Shown here in pieces: positions 32,801 to 44,760 of a stretch of DNA of 64,000 nucleotides. The DNA lies in contig JAAALK010001119.1 in NCBI GenBank assembly GCA_019279435.1, forward strand, positions 1-64,000, given 5' to 3'. Made by a program: the position numbers and the translations under genes. The notes below the pieces were generated by a model. That model saw only the letters and a list, made by a program, of their open reading frames with translations. It searched no databases and was not told the DNA's origin. The DNA is from Zizania palustris. Lineage: Eukaryota > Streptophyta > Magnoliopsida > Poales > Poaceae. Position 1 is the first letter of the stretch, and every line of letters begins with the position of its first letter.

Positions 32801-34598
32801 ATGGCAGATAACAGCGGCACCCCTCCATCTGATTTTAATGACTGTCTCACGGCGTGCTCTACTAGAGTCTCAGCGGCAGACCCAACATTCCATCGAACGT
32901 CTCGCGCGTACTGTGGCTGACCTAGTGGACCGAATGGCTGCCTTGGAAACACGATTGCCTGCTGCACGAGCCAACGATGAACATGTTGAAGAGGAAGACG
33001 ATCATATTGAAGATGAAGACGACCTATCCTATGCCGGAAACAATGCCATTGACCCTGACGAGGCTGCACGTCATCGCTTTCAGTTCAACCGTCAAGGTAT
33101 GGGCAACCGCAACCGCCCTCCACGAGGTAACAATGACAACCACAGGAACAATGATCCCTACTCTAAGGTAAAATTTTCAGTACCTCCTTTTGCTGGCACC
33201 TATGATCCAGATGCATATTTAGATTGGGAGATGTCAGTCGAACAAAAATTTAATGCTCATATGGTTCCTGCTATCCACCGCGTGCGTTTAGCTACTAGTG
33301 ACTTCACTGGATATGCTCTTCTTTGGTGGACTGAAATAGTTCAGGTTGGAAATGAACCACAAACTTGGGATATGTTAAAACGGCAAATGCGTGGTAGATG
33401 GGTCCCTCCTTCATATAAACGTGATTTGAGAAAAAAATTGCAGCGCCTAAACCAAGGAAATAAATCGGTAGAGGAGTATTATCAGGAGTTGCAAATAGGT
33501 TGCATGCGTGCTGAAATTGAGGAGGACAATGAGGATAAAATGGCCCGTTTTTATGGTGGTTTAAGACGTGAAATTCAGGATATCATTGATTATAAAGAAT
33601 ACAATACTATCACTCGTCTTTTCCACCTTGCTATGCTTGCAGAAAAAGAATTGCAGGGTCGCCAACAACCACAACGCAGCATGAGAACCAACATTGGTGG
33701 TGCTACTTCACGCTCAAGTGGGCAACAGCAACGACCACCCGCACCCCCTTCTCGACCGGCGGCTACATCAGCACCTTCTACATCTACAGCCCAGGTTGAG
33801 AGTTCCAAGGCTGCAGCATCCAAGGCGCCATCCAAGCCCACATCCTCGGCAGCCTCTACTGCACGTTCTGCAGCGATCCAGTGTCACAGATGCAAAGGAC
33901 TTGGCCACGTTATGAAGGACTGCCCTAGTCAGCGGGCTTATATTGCTACGGAAGACGGTGGCTACGTAAGTGCTAGTGATGTTGAAGATGAATATGCACT
34001 TGCTGCTAACATTGCAGGAGAGGATGATACATTCGACGATGACGCTGTTTTTGCGCCGGATACCTATGCCGACCATGAAGCACTTATTGTACAACGTGTT
34101 TTAAGCACTCACATGGAGCAGGACGACCGGGCACAAAGAAACAATCTGTTTCAGACCTTCTTCCTCGTCAATGACCGCCGTGTACGTGTCATCATCGACA
34201 GCGGTAGTTGCAACAATTTGGTGAGCCACGACATGGTAACGAAGCTTCAACTTCCCACACGTGCGCATCCGCACCCTTACCATGTGCAATGGTTCAATAA
34301 TAGCGGTAAGGTCAAGGTAACACAAACTGCTAACATCAAATTTGCCATTGGTACATACTTAGGAGTTGCTGATTTTGATGTAGTACCAATGCAAGCATGT
34401 TCTCTGTTACTTGGTAGATCTTGGGAGTATGATACTGATGCTACACACCATGGTAGGAGCAATAAGTATACATTTATGAATAAAGGAAAGAAAATTACAT
34501 TGCTTCCTATGACTCCTGCTGAAATTGTAAAATTTGAACAAGAAAAACATGCTAGGGATGCACAAAAGAGCAAACACCATCTGAAAATCAGCAAGTAG
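32801..34598 (+). pseudogene. gypsy G gag and protease
   Basis: An ATG at 32801 (MADNSGTPPSDFND) is in one frame; the main open frame begins with ATG 32838 in another, so a one-base shift probably lies between. The gag domain includes YLDWEMSVEQKFNAHMVP, then MRGRWVPPSYKRDL and MARFYGGLRREIQDII. A zinc knuckle CHRCKGLGHVMKDC (CX2CX4HX4C) lies near 33883-33926. The aspartic protease active site is IIDSGSCNNLVS (about 34192-34227), with LLLGRSWEYD further on. A TAG at 34596-34598 ends the frame; similarity continues in the next frame after a shift at about 34560-34590. Confidence 0.85.
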
Positions 34599-35792
34599 CT
34601 AAGACGCTTTTGAAGCAACAGAAAGATAAAATTGCTTCTCCTTCTTCATCACAAGTTATAATCTGAAAGGGCGTGTCATGCTTGCAACTAAAACTGACCT
34701 TGCTGAAGTTTGTGATGATACTCCCTTGCTATACGGCTTGATTTGCACAAACGTGTTGTTTTCACTTGCGAACATTCCTAGCTCTGTTCCTGTTGCAGTC
34801 ACTGACCTTTTGCAGGAGTTTAAAGATGTTTTTCCTGCTGAGATACCACCCGGCTGCCACCGATACGCGGCATCGAGCACCAAATTGATTTGGTCCCGGG
34901 GGCGTCTCTTCCTAATCGTGCAGCGTACCGCACCAATCCGGAGGAGACAAAAGAAATTGAGCGCCAAGTACAGGACCTTCTTGATCGTGGGTACGTCCGT
35001 GAAAGCCTTAGTCCTTGTGCAGTACCCGTTCTTTTGGTACCTAAGAAAGATGGTAGTTGGCGCATGTGTGTTGATTGTCGTGCTATTAATAATATCACCA
35101 TTCGATATCGACACCCTATTCCTAGATTGGATGACATGCTTGATGAGCTTAGTGGTGCCATTATCTTTTCTAAGATCGATCTCCGTAGTGGTTACCACCA
35201 AATTCGCATGAAACTAGGTGATGAATGGAAAACTGCTTTTAAAACAAAGTTTGGACTATATGAGTGGCTTGTCATGCCTTTTGGACTTACTAATGCACCT
35301 AGTACCTTCATGCGCTTGATGAATGAAGTCCTACGGCACTTTATAGGACGCTTTGTGGTTGTATACTTTGATGATATCTTGGTTTATAGCAAGTCTCTCA
35401 CTGAACATGTTGAACACCTACGTGCTGTTTTTATTGTCCTCCGTGAGGCTAGAATGTTTGGTAACCTTGAGAAGTGCACGTTTTGCACGGATCGAGTTGT
35501 GTTTCTTGGATATGTTGTCACTTCACAGGGTATTGAGGTCGACGCGGCAAAGGTAGAAGCAATCAACAGCTGGCCGCAGCCCCAAACTATCACACAGGTA
35601 CGTAGTTTCCTTGGTCTTGCAGGTTTCTACCGGCGTTTTGTGAAAGATTTCAGCACCATCGCCGGTCCTTTACATGAGTTGACCAAGAAGGGAGTTACTT
35701 TTACTTGGGAACCAGCACAAGAACAAGCTTTTTGCCACACTCAAGGATCGCCTTACACATGCACCTCTACTTCAGCTACCCGACTTCAGTAA
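34599..35792 (+). pseudogene. gypsy G reverse transcriptase
   Basis: The segment upstream of RT ([17 protein letters not shown]) is in one frame up to about 34855, where a short G run has lost a base and RT continues in another frame from 34890. RT blocks: [24 protein letters not shown]-type [46 protein letters not shown] and the active site [10 protein letters not shown] (about 35369-35398), then [14 protein letters not shown]. The frame ends after a T-run gain near 35728-35734. Otherwise well preserved, without nonsense codons inside the domain. Confidence 0.88.
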
Positions 35793-36768
35793 GCCTTTTG
35801 AACTAGAATGTGATGCTAGCGGTTTTGGATTAGGAGGTGTGCTGCTGCAAGGAGGTAAACCCGTGGCCTATTTTAGTGAGAAATTACATGGCCCACAGTT
35901 GAACTATTCTACCTATGATAAGGAATTATATGCCTTAGTGCGTGTGCTTGAAACTTGGCAACATTACCTTTTGCCTAAGGAGTTTATTATTCATTCGGAT
36001 CATGAAGCATTGAAGCATATACGTAGTCAAGCAACTCTGAATAAACGACATGCTAAATGGGTAGAATTTATTGAAACTTTTCCATACATCATTAAGCATA
36101 AGAAAGGGAAAGATAATGTGATTGCGGATGCTTTGTCTAGACGTTATACATTGCTTTCTCAACTTGATTATAAGATCTTTGGTTTAGAAACATTGAAGGA
36201 CATGTATGCTACTGATTTGGACTTCAAAGATGCTTTTGCAAATTGTACAGATGTCCGTGCTTGGAACAAATATGTGCTGAATAATGGATATCTTTTTCGT
36301 GCTAACAAGTTATGTGTGCCGGCTAGCTCTCTTCGCTTGTTGTTATTGCAGGAAGCACATGGTGGTGGTTTGATGGGTCATTTTGGATCAAAGAAAACTG
36401 AAGATGTGCTGTCCACCCACTTCTATTGGCCTAAGATGAGACGAGATGTTGAGCGCTATGTGGCACGATGCGCTACTTGCAATAAAGCTAAGTCCCGACT
36501 AAATCCACATGGTCTTTATTTGCCTCTGCCCGTTCCTAGTGTACCTTGGGAGGATATTTCTATGGATTTTGTGTTAGGGTTACCTAGAACTAGGAGGGGG
36601 AGAGATAGTATTTTTGTGGTGGTAGATCGTTTCTCTAAAATGGCGCATTTTATACCTTGTCACAAGAGCGACGATGCTACAATGTTGCTGATTTGTTTTT
36701 CAGAGAGGTCGTACGCTTGCATGGAGTTCCCAATACCATCGTTTCAGATCGTGATGCCAAATTCTTAA
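35730..36768 (+). pseudogene. gypsy G RNase H and integrase, N-terminal and core part
   Basis: RNase H starts with [18 protein letters not shown], then [24 protein letters not shown] and [14 protein letters not shown]. The integrase zinc region follows ([25 protein letters not shown]) and the first catalytic Asp ([10 protein letters not shown]). A one-base loss in an A run near 36678-36682 shifts the frame before the second catalytic Asp. There is a single RNase H, as in chromoviruses. Confidence 0.88.
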
Positions 36769-37672
36769 GTCATTTTTGGAGGACGTTGTGGCATAAGTTG
36801 GGGACGAAGCTACTGTTTTCTACTACTTGTCACCCCCAAACGGATGGACAAACGGAGGTCGTCAACCGCACATTGTCCACCATGTTGAGGGCTGTTTTGA
36901 AGACCAACTTGAAGCTTTGGGAAGAGTGTCTACCTCATATTGAGTTTGCATATAATAGGTCAGTACACTCCACTACTAAGGTAAGTCCGTTCAAGTGGTC
37001 TATGGTTTTAATCCGCGTGCTCCTATTGATTTGCTACCATTACCACCATCTGAAAACTTGAATTTTGATGCTACTACACGTGCTGAATTATTACTTAAGA
37101 TGCATGAAACTACTAAAGCAAACATAGAGAAAATGAATGAGAAAAATCGTGCTTATGGTAGTAAGGGTAGAAAAGAGATAACATTTGAACCGGGTGATCT
37201 TGTTTGGTTGCACTTGCGCAAGGATCGTTTTCCTGATTTACGAAAGTCTAAATTGATGCCCCGTGCTGATGGTCCTTTCCGAGTGCTTGAGAAGATAAAT
37301 GACAATGCATATAAGCTTGAGTTGCCTGCAGCTTTTGGGGTTAGTCCCACATTTAACATTTCAGATTTAAAGCCCTATTTGGGAGATGATGATGAGCTTG
37401 AGTCGAGGACGACTCCAATTCAAGAGGGGGAGGATGATGAGGACATCACTTCACATGATACACACATGGAGCCTCCACCTACAATTCAACTACAAGGACC
37501 AATCACACGCGCCCGTTCCCGTCGCTTGAACCATGAGGTTAATTCGTTCCTTAGCAACTTTGATTATATTTGTTTGGATGGGATGCTACTGAATACTAGT
37601 GATATTTTGTTGCTTAGGAACATGGGAGATGGAATAGGAGAGTTGGAGTTGAAGACGGAGCCGCACGGATGA
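36657..37672 (+). pseudogene. gypsy G integrase core and C-terminus, reading into the 3' LTR
   Basis: The core continues with [14 protein letters not shown] (Asp) and [12 protein letters not shown] (Glu). A further one-base shift lies near 36992. The C-terminal part (36995-37672) has GDLVWLHLRKDRFPD, ADGPFRVLEKINDNAYKLEL and FNISDLKPYL. No canonical chromodomain follows; instead EEDDEDI-type acidic residues span the purine tract and LTR start, and the frame ends 235 bases inside the LTR with a TRARSRRLNHEVNSFL segment. This C-terminal extension in place of a chromodomain is the CRM-clade pattern; centromere targeting by it is only an inference here. Confidence 0.83.
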
Positions 37673-38345
37673 TTTGAAGTCAAGAATTCGCTGGTTCGGA
37701 CTACATCGACCACCATTCACCAAAATGGGCATAACTTCCTCATACGAAGTCCGATTGGCGCGTTCTTGGACTTTTTGGAAAGCTGAGGAGAAGACGGATC
37801 GTTTGCTGTTGGTTTCACCTCATTTGGAGTCTCGAGTCGTCCTGTGTATTTAAAACAGTACTGCGTGACAGAACTGGGCCATGTTGGCCATAATCAGAGT
37901 CTGTACATCTTCTAGCCCACAGCCCATGTCTGTTTACCTTCCCCCTGGCCGCCACCCTATATATTCTCACGCCAGCCACCTCTAGGGTTAGGTTTTGCTT
38001 TGTTGCATCTACACTGTTGTGTTTAGATCCCGCCTCTTGCGCCGGACCGATTGGCTGCCGCATTGGCGTTTGTGAAACCTCACCTTATCTTCGTTTGTCT
38101 GTGATTTGGCATTCGATTTGTATCCTTCCTGTTCTTGCTTGTGTTCTTGGGTTCGCTTGCAGGAATTAGCCTTCGTGGCGAGGTCAATCGCGTTCTGCGT
38201 GGTTGATAACCAACGGAGACAGTGGTGTAACGATTGCAAGGTTTTGATCCGCCGGACCGGAGCCTTGGATCGCCAACGTCGAGATTCTCCACCAACCCAA
38301 GTTTATCCTTTTACCTATCGGAAGATCGGGACCACTCCCCCATCA
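37435..38345 (+). repeat. gypsy G 3' LTR
   Basis: 911 bp, starting TGATGAGGACATC directly after the purine tract agagggggagga (37423-37434) and ending ccccccatca region at 38345. Followed by the target duplication cgact. Differences from the 5' LTR by eye: three substitutions and one extra C in a C run. Confidence 0.95.
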
Positions 38346-38350
38346 CGACT

Positions 38351-39460
<1,110 letters not shown>

Positions 39461-39465
39461 TCACT

Positions 39466-39674
39466 TACCGTCGACAGTCGGTCAGCATCTCCACCCTGCA
39501 CATCCAAGACAAGCCAAAACAAGAACGCGACGCACCCCCGAAACCCTCGGCACACACTTTTCAATACTACATCGAACCCCTCGTTACACCCAAACCACTC
39601 TCAACCACTCAACTGCTCAAACACTCATCCTTGTCAATCACTCATCATCTAGACTGAAACCACCCTTGGTTTCA
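39466..39674 (-). repeat. possible tip of a copia-type LTR
   Basis: The right end (about 39625-39674) reads, on the - strand, TGAAACCAAGG, then gatgagtgattgac, the same order as the first 45 bases of the copia A and C LTRs. The remaining 160 bp do not match those LTRs by eye. It abuts the gypsy E repeat array exactly at the tg end, so an inserted and truncated LTR of a related copia family is plausible. Confidence 0.35.
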
Positions 39675-39689
39675 CATGGCCGGGGCCTT

Positions 39690-40350
39690 GAAACCTTATA
39701 GTGTGGTCACCTTCGACTCATTTTCAGATGCTTTGAACCCGGAGGATCAAAATCTATTTGTTTATAGTCCTTAGACTCCTCTACAGATGTTATCAAGTCA
39801 ATGGCTTGGAATCCGTAGGTTTTGGCCACCTTCGGCTCTTGTACGGATGCTCCGAACCAATGGTTTGGAATCTATGATTTTATAGTCCTTAGACTCTTCT
39901 ACGAATGATATCAAGCTAGTGGCTAAGAATCCATAGGTCTTGGCCACCTTCGACTCTTGTACGGATGCTCTGAACCACTGGTTCGAACTCCGTGATTTTA
40001 TAGTCCTTAGACTCTTCTACGAATGCTTTCAAGCCGGTGGCTCGGAATCCGTAGGTTTTGGCCACCTTCGGCTCTTGTACGAATGCTCTGAACCAGTGGT
40101 TTGAACTTCATCATTTTATAGTCCTTAGACTCTTCTATGAATGCTTTAAAGCGGGTGGCTCTGAATCCATAGGTTTTGGCCACCTTCGGCTCTGTACGAA
40201 TGCTCTGAACCAGTGGTTTGAACTCTGTGATTTTATAGTCCTTAGACTCTTCTACGGATGCAATCAAGGCGATGGCTCGGAATCCGTAGGTTTTGGCCAT
40301 TTTCGGCTCTTTTACGGAATATCTGAACCAATGGTTCGAAGGCCGTTATT
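39690..40350. repeat. 118-bp tandem repeat, five units, each a dimer of about 59 bp
   Basis: The marker tatagtccttagactc recurs at 39763, 39881, 39999, 40117 and 40234. Each unit contains two related halves: one with ccttagactcttctacgaatg, then gctcggaatcc, the other with ccttcggctcttgtacgaatg, then gaaccagtggttt. The same half-unit motif occurs in element F at 56220-56500, at the same place downstream of integrase. Confidence 0.9.
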
Positions 40351-40500
40351 GTGTTCCAATGAAAGATGCTTACCTCCGCAAGCATCTCTGTTCCCCTGAT
40401 GCGTCCACCAGGGGTAGGGAATATTGAGGGGTAAGCATAATTCGAACCACAAGTTTTTATTCATTTAGAAAGGTACTTTACAATTCGTTACAAGGAGCCC
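40351..40500. other. spacer between the repeat array and the element E integrase end
   Basis: No gene. It includes a short inverted motif (cttacctccgcaagcatctc and tgatgcgtccaccaggggt nearby) and an AT-rich stretch before the integrase stop. The corresponding F spacer is 56500-56703 and resembles it (cattatctgaaccatgagcttt against cataattcgaaccacaag). Confidence 0.5.
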
Positions 40501-41733
40501 CTAAGCATAATAATGTTTAAGGTGCTCCGCATTCCATGCATGCTTTAATTCTTCCCCTTCTAAATTTTCTAATTTAAAAGATCTGGGACGCCCTGAGCGT
40601 AGGATAATATATGGTCCTTCCCATTTGTTTCCTAATTTCCCCGGAGCAATTACACTTCGCAGTACCAAATGACCCGTCCTAAGTTCATTAACTTTTACCT
40701 TCGTGTCATACCATGTCTTCGTCTGGTCTTGGTACTTTGTCAAATTGGTGACAGCTCGAAGCCTCGTTTCTTCAGACAAGTCGAGTGAAGTGTTCCTTTC
40801 ATCTTTAATTTCTGGCTTCATTGTGCGGAGGGATCCAACTTTCAGCTCCGTTGGAGTCATGGCCTCATCCCTGAACAACAACCGGAATGGGGTAAAACCT
40901 GTAGACCTAGCTTGAGTGGTCTGAATGGACCATAAAACCTGTAGACCTAGCCGGAAAAAATATTTCCATTGGCCCGCTCCACGGCTCCATTGGATTGGGG
41001 ATGACAAACGACTGCAAAGCACATTTTAATGCCTAGCCGTTCGCAGAATTCTCTAAAGGGTTTGGCATCAAATTGGGTGCCATTGTCAATTGTCAACTCT
41101 CTAGGCACTCCGAACCTGCAAATAATGTTTTGCCAGAAGAATTTCTGCACATTTTTCGACATGATAGCAGTAAAGGGTTCGACTTCGACCCATTTAGACA
41201 AGTATTCAGTTGCTACCACCGCGAACTTCAAGCTTCCCTTCGCCATTGGGAAGGGGCCGATGAGATCCATTCCCCATCGTTCCATCGGCCATACCTGAGC
41301 AATCACTTGAAGGTGTGTTGGAGGACGATGGCTTCGTCTTTCCATCCATTGGCACCCTTGATAGGTTCGGACCAATGATTCTGCATCTGCTACAATTGTT
41401 GGCCAATAAAGTCCCTTGCGAACTATTTTGCCTGCTAAAGCCCGAGGGGCTAAGTGGTTACCACACAAGCCTTCATGGATTTCCTGAAGTATATCTTGGC
41501 CTTTGGGTTGTGAGATGCATTGGAGTAGAGGAGAACAAACTCCGGCTTTGTATAGCACTCCATTAACAAGCTTATAATTTCAGACCCTTGACTCTAACCT
41601 TTGCAATTCTGGGCCCTCGAGTGAACTTGCTTTGTTATGCAAAAGTCTAATATTGGGCTCCGCCAATCAGTGATTGATATGCAAAGTACTTCTCCGGAAG
41701 GTGGCTGAGGCACCGAAGGGTTGACAAGCTCTT
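40501..41733 (-). pseudogene. element E integrase
   Basis: On the - strand: zinc region HEGLCGNH, then RTYQGCQWM, in which the first Cys of the HHCC set is Tyr. Core Asp in GMDLIGPFPM, Asp in IDNGTQFD and Glu in NGAVERANG are all present (41558-40947). A deletion or rearrangement follows at about 40940-40960, where RANGNIFSG jumps to QVLWSIQTTQARSTGF, skipping the LNRRIVGLAKGLW segment seen in F. The C-terminal part ends LKHYYA at 40501. Upstream, 41733-41559 is the linker from aRNH, cut by the solo LTR. Confidence 0.82.
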
Positions 41734-43745
41734 TGTTGGACCAGAAACGACGACCAGAGGGGGGGTGAATGGGAGCTTTTAAAATTTTAGGCTAAAATAG
41801 CCTTCTGTTTTAGTTCTGTCTTCTGGGGAACATGCTACGAACACACCCTTCGAAATTCTGGTTCAGATGTGTCTCACAGCTCCGAAACCAGGCTTTGCAA
41901 GGAGCAAAAGTTCGAAGTCAAGAAGACTTCGCTCCACCCACAACACCAACAACTCAACTCTGCTAAGTCAGTGTAGGCTCTGCACACTGGGTGCCTTCGA
42001 GCAGACTTCACACTTCACCCTTCGCAAGAGATGACTTCCCTTCGAGAACTTCGACCAGATACTCTACACTAGCAACTGGTACTAGGCTTCGTATTTCAGA
42101 GGTCGGAACACACACTGAACACACTGCACTGAGGACTCCGATAGGGAAGAAAACATTCTTCGAGTTAAGCCATGAACAGTGCTTCACTAGTAATCAGAGA
42201 GGACTAGCCTCTAGTTTACAAAGAGTGAACGAACGTTGAAAATAACACACTTAGCACTCACAGATTTCTCACACATTCCTCCAAAGACACTCTAGTAAAC
42301 ACACTCGAACCAGGAAGAGGTAGAGCACAATCAAAACATGCAGTGCAAAGCAGGTATACAAGTTCAAGCACAAATGAAAATAGAATCAAAGTTTCATTAC
42401 TTGAACAAGGAACACAAAAATGAACTCACAGACTGAATACAAGAGATGGCGGCTAGCATTGGAGTTCTAAAATGGCTTCTCAAAGTTTTACTATTGCCTA
42501 GCTAGCCTCCACTATTTATAGGCACTATTCAGCCCTGTGAATAGACTACTTTACCCCTAGAGTTTACACTGATTTTGTCTCAACAGAACATGGGGGTACA
42601 GTTGGTAGTCTACTTATTTGGAGGCTTTTTTTGTTAGATTCGCAGAGGAGACAACACCAGCTTTTAGAGAGTAGACACGGTCAACCCTTGTAGTTTTGGA
42701 TTGTTTTGAAGCCCCCTTCACATGCGAGGGGTGTGGTAACTTCGGTGAGAAGCCTTGAGCCTGACGGCCTTCGCTTCACCAAAGTCACCCTTCGATACAG
42801 TGACGGTTTTGAGTCGAAAACCGTCAAAGCCCTTGAGCCTTCGCGCCATCACCTTCGGAGTGGACCACCACGGCTTCGCAGCTACTCCTAGCTCGAACTC
42901 CGTCAGTCCGTGTACCGAAGCCATGCATGGCCGAAGTACTTCAAGACAACCACACTCCGAAGCCCCACCTTCGGAGTATCACCCTTCGAAGTACTTCCTT
43001 CATCCAAGGCCTCCGCATGAAGCATTCCATGAGCACTTCGTCGCAGTGTCTCTCCCTGAGCACACTCCTCAATGAACCTTACCCAGACCATGCCTTCGAT
43101 GCACCTCGACTTCTGAGACCTCCGTCGGGTGAACCTTCAAGTGCCTCCCTCCGGAGCACACTTTGAATCCCTTGCCTCTTTGTTGAGGAGTTTGTCCACC
43201 ATACTCCGAAGTCACTCCTTTCAGAGTACCCTTCAAAGTGCCTTGCCTCCGAGGACTTTGACTCGGGGTACCTTCAGCTAGAGCCATGCTGCACACTCTC
43301 TACCTTCGCCTAGCGCACTTTGACCCGAGGACCAATCTTGACCCCACGCAGCCTTCATGACCGAGCTCCCCACTCACCTTGCATCAAGCCTGCCACTTGA
43401 CCCAGATTCACCTGCTGTGAACCATCCGTCACCTCCGAAGTCACCTGCGCACCACAGACAGACAAACAAGTGTATCTAGTACTCCGGAGACCTCTCCGGG
43501 TAAACAACCTCCGGTACACATTCCGTTGTACCGCCCAAGTACCGAACTCTTCGGTACACCCAAATCATCGTGTACTGTCAGAACCCTCCGGCAGTCACAC
43601 TCCGCTGCAACAGCCGCAACAATCAGGCCCACCGAACCCTTCGGTGAAACAACCTCGGAACCCTTTCATAGGTACCCCTTCGAATTAGAGGATAAAATCT
43701 GTCAATCACTCATCATAGACTCCGAACCCAACACTTGGTTTATCA
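41734..43745 (-). mobile_element. copia solo LTR (family of A and C)
   Basis: 2012 bp between perfect target duplications ctctt (41729-41733 and 43746-43750). It aligns end to end with the copia C 5' LTR, including the inner end tgttggaccagaaacgacg and the outer ggttt(a)tca. No copia internal sequence is present. It therefore arose by recombination between the two LTRs of a full element that had inserted into element E. A - strand TATA-like box (cctataaatagtgg) is at about 42508-42521. Confidence 0.95.
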
Positions 43746-44760
43746 CTCTTCATAAAAGGCCCTTCTAGGACATCCAATGCTCCGACAACACCTTTCGCCA
43801 GGATGTCTACATGCTGATTATCTACTCGTGGGATGCTCCAGACAGAAATCCCTTTGAATAATGCCTCCGTCTTGCGGATTTCTTCTATGTACTTCGCTAG
43901 ATGTGGATGCCGAGCCTAGAAGCTTTTGTTAACATGCCTTGCAATGACCTGAGAATCTATTTTGATTATAACCCGAATGGTGCCAAGTGCACGCGCTTTG
44001 TAGAGGCCAAGCAGGATTCCTTCGTACTCTACAATATTGTTAGTGGACTTAAAGTTGAGCCTTGCAGAGTACATTGCTTTCTGTCCTGAAGGCGAAATTA
44101 TCATGGCTCCGGCACCAGCTCCGGATGCTTGAAATGCATCGTCGGAGTACACCATCCACACTCCTTCGCATGATTCTTCCGGAGCCCATACTATGGATAG
44201 AGTCCACTCTACAATAAAGTCAGCCACAACTTTAGACTTAATGGCTGTTCTTGCGGTGAAGGAAATGCCGAAGGGGGCTAGCTCGACAACCCATTTTCCA
44301 ATTCTCCCCGTGGAGTCTTTGGTCCGGAGAATATCGCCGAGGGGATACGATGTAGGGACAATTACATTGTGTGCTAAAAAGTAATGCCTTAGCTTCCGCG
44401 AGGCCATTACCAAAGCATACGTGAATTTCTCGAGCTCGGAGTACCGTGTTTTTGCTCCAGACAGGGCTTCTGAAACGTAGTATACTAGGTTCTGCACTAA
44501 TTTTCCATTGAGCTCTATTTCTCTAACAAGCACTGCACTGACTGTGGAGCCTATTGCTGCAAGATATAGGAGGAGAGTTTCCTTTACAAGGGGCACAGTA
44601 AGCGTTAACAGATTCCTGAGGTAGTCCTTGATTTTGTCGAAGCTTTTTTGGCACTCCGACATCCAATTGAAACTTTCAGACCCTTTTAAGGCTTTGAAAA
44701 TTGAGTGGCTTCGCTCCGCTGATCTGGCCAAGAATCTGCTGAGAGCTATGAGGCATCCGG
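43746..44760 (-). pseudogene. element E RNase H and archaeal RNase H
   Basis: A 271-codon open stretch (44731-43916). First RNase H: SFNWMSECQKSFDKIKDYL, then LLLYLAAIGSTVSAVLV, RYSELEKFTYALVMASRKL, ending FIVEWTLS. The second, archaeal-type domain: VYSDDAFQASGAGAGAMIIS, NNIVEYEGILLGLYKARALG, IIKIDSQVIARHV. Both domains are in one uninterrupted frame, unlike in B. To the left the linker runs to the solo LTR insertion. Confidence 0.85.

Larger units (their letters stand above)
30610..38345 (+). mobile_element. Ty3/gypsy chromovirus G, CRM-like, full length and young
   Basis: Complete 7.7-kb element: 5' LTR 30610-31519, initiator-Met primer site, leader, gag-protease, RT, RNase H, integrase and 3' LTR 37435-38345. 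Perfect 5-bp target duplications cgact flank it (30605-30609 and 38346-38350). LTR ends are TGATG and CATCA, and the pol frame runs on into the 3' LTR; I know both traits from centromeric retrotransposons of the CRM clade. By eye the LTRs differ at only about four positions in 910, so the insertion is recent. Pol nevertheless carries several one-base shifts. Confidence 0.85.

Noticed and set aside
39690..40350. Possible CRISPR-like array
   Set aside because: Units are contiguous 118-bp tandem copies without unique spacers, in a plant retrotransposon.
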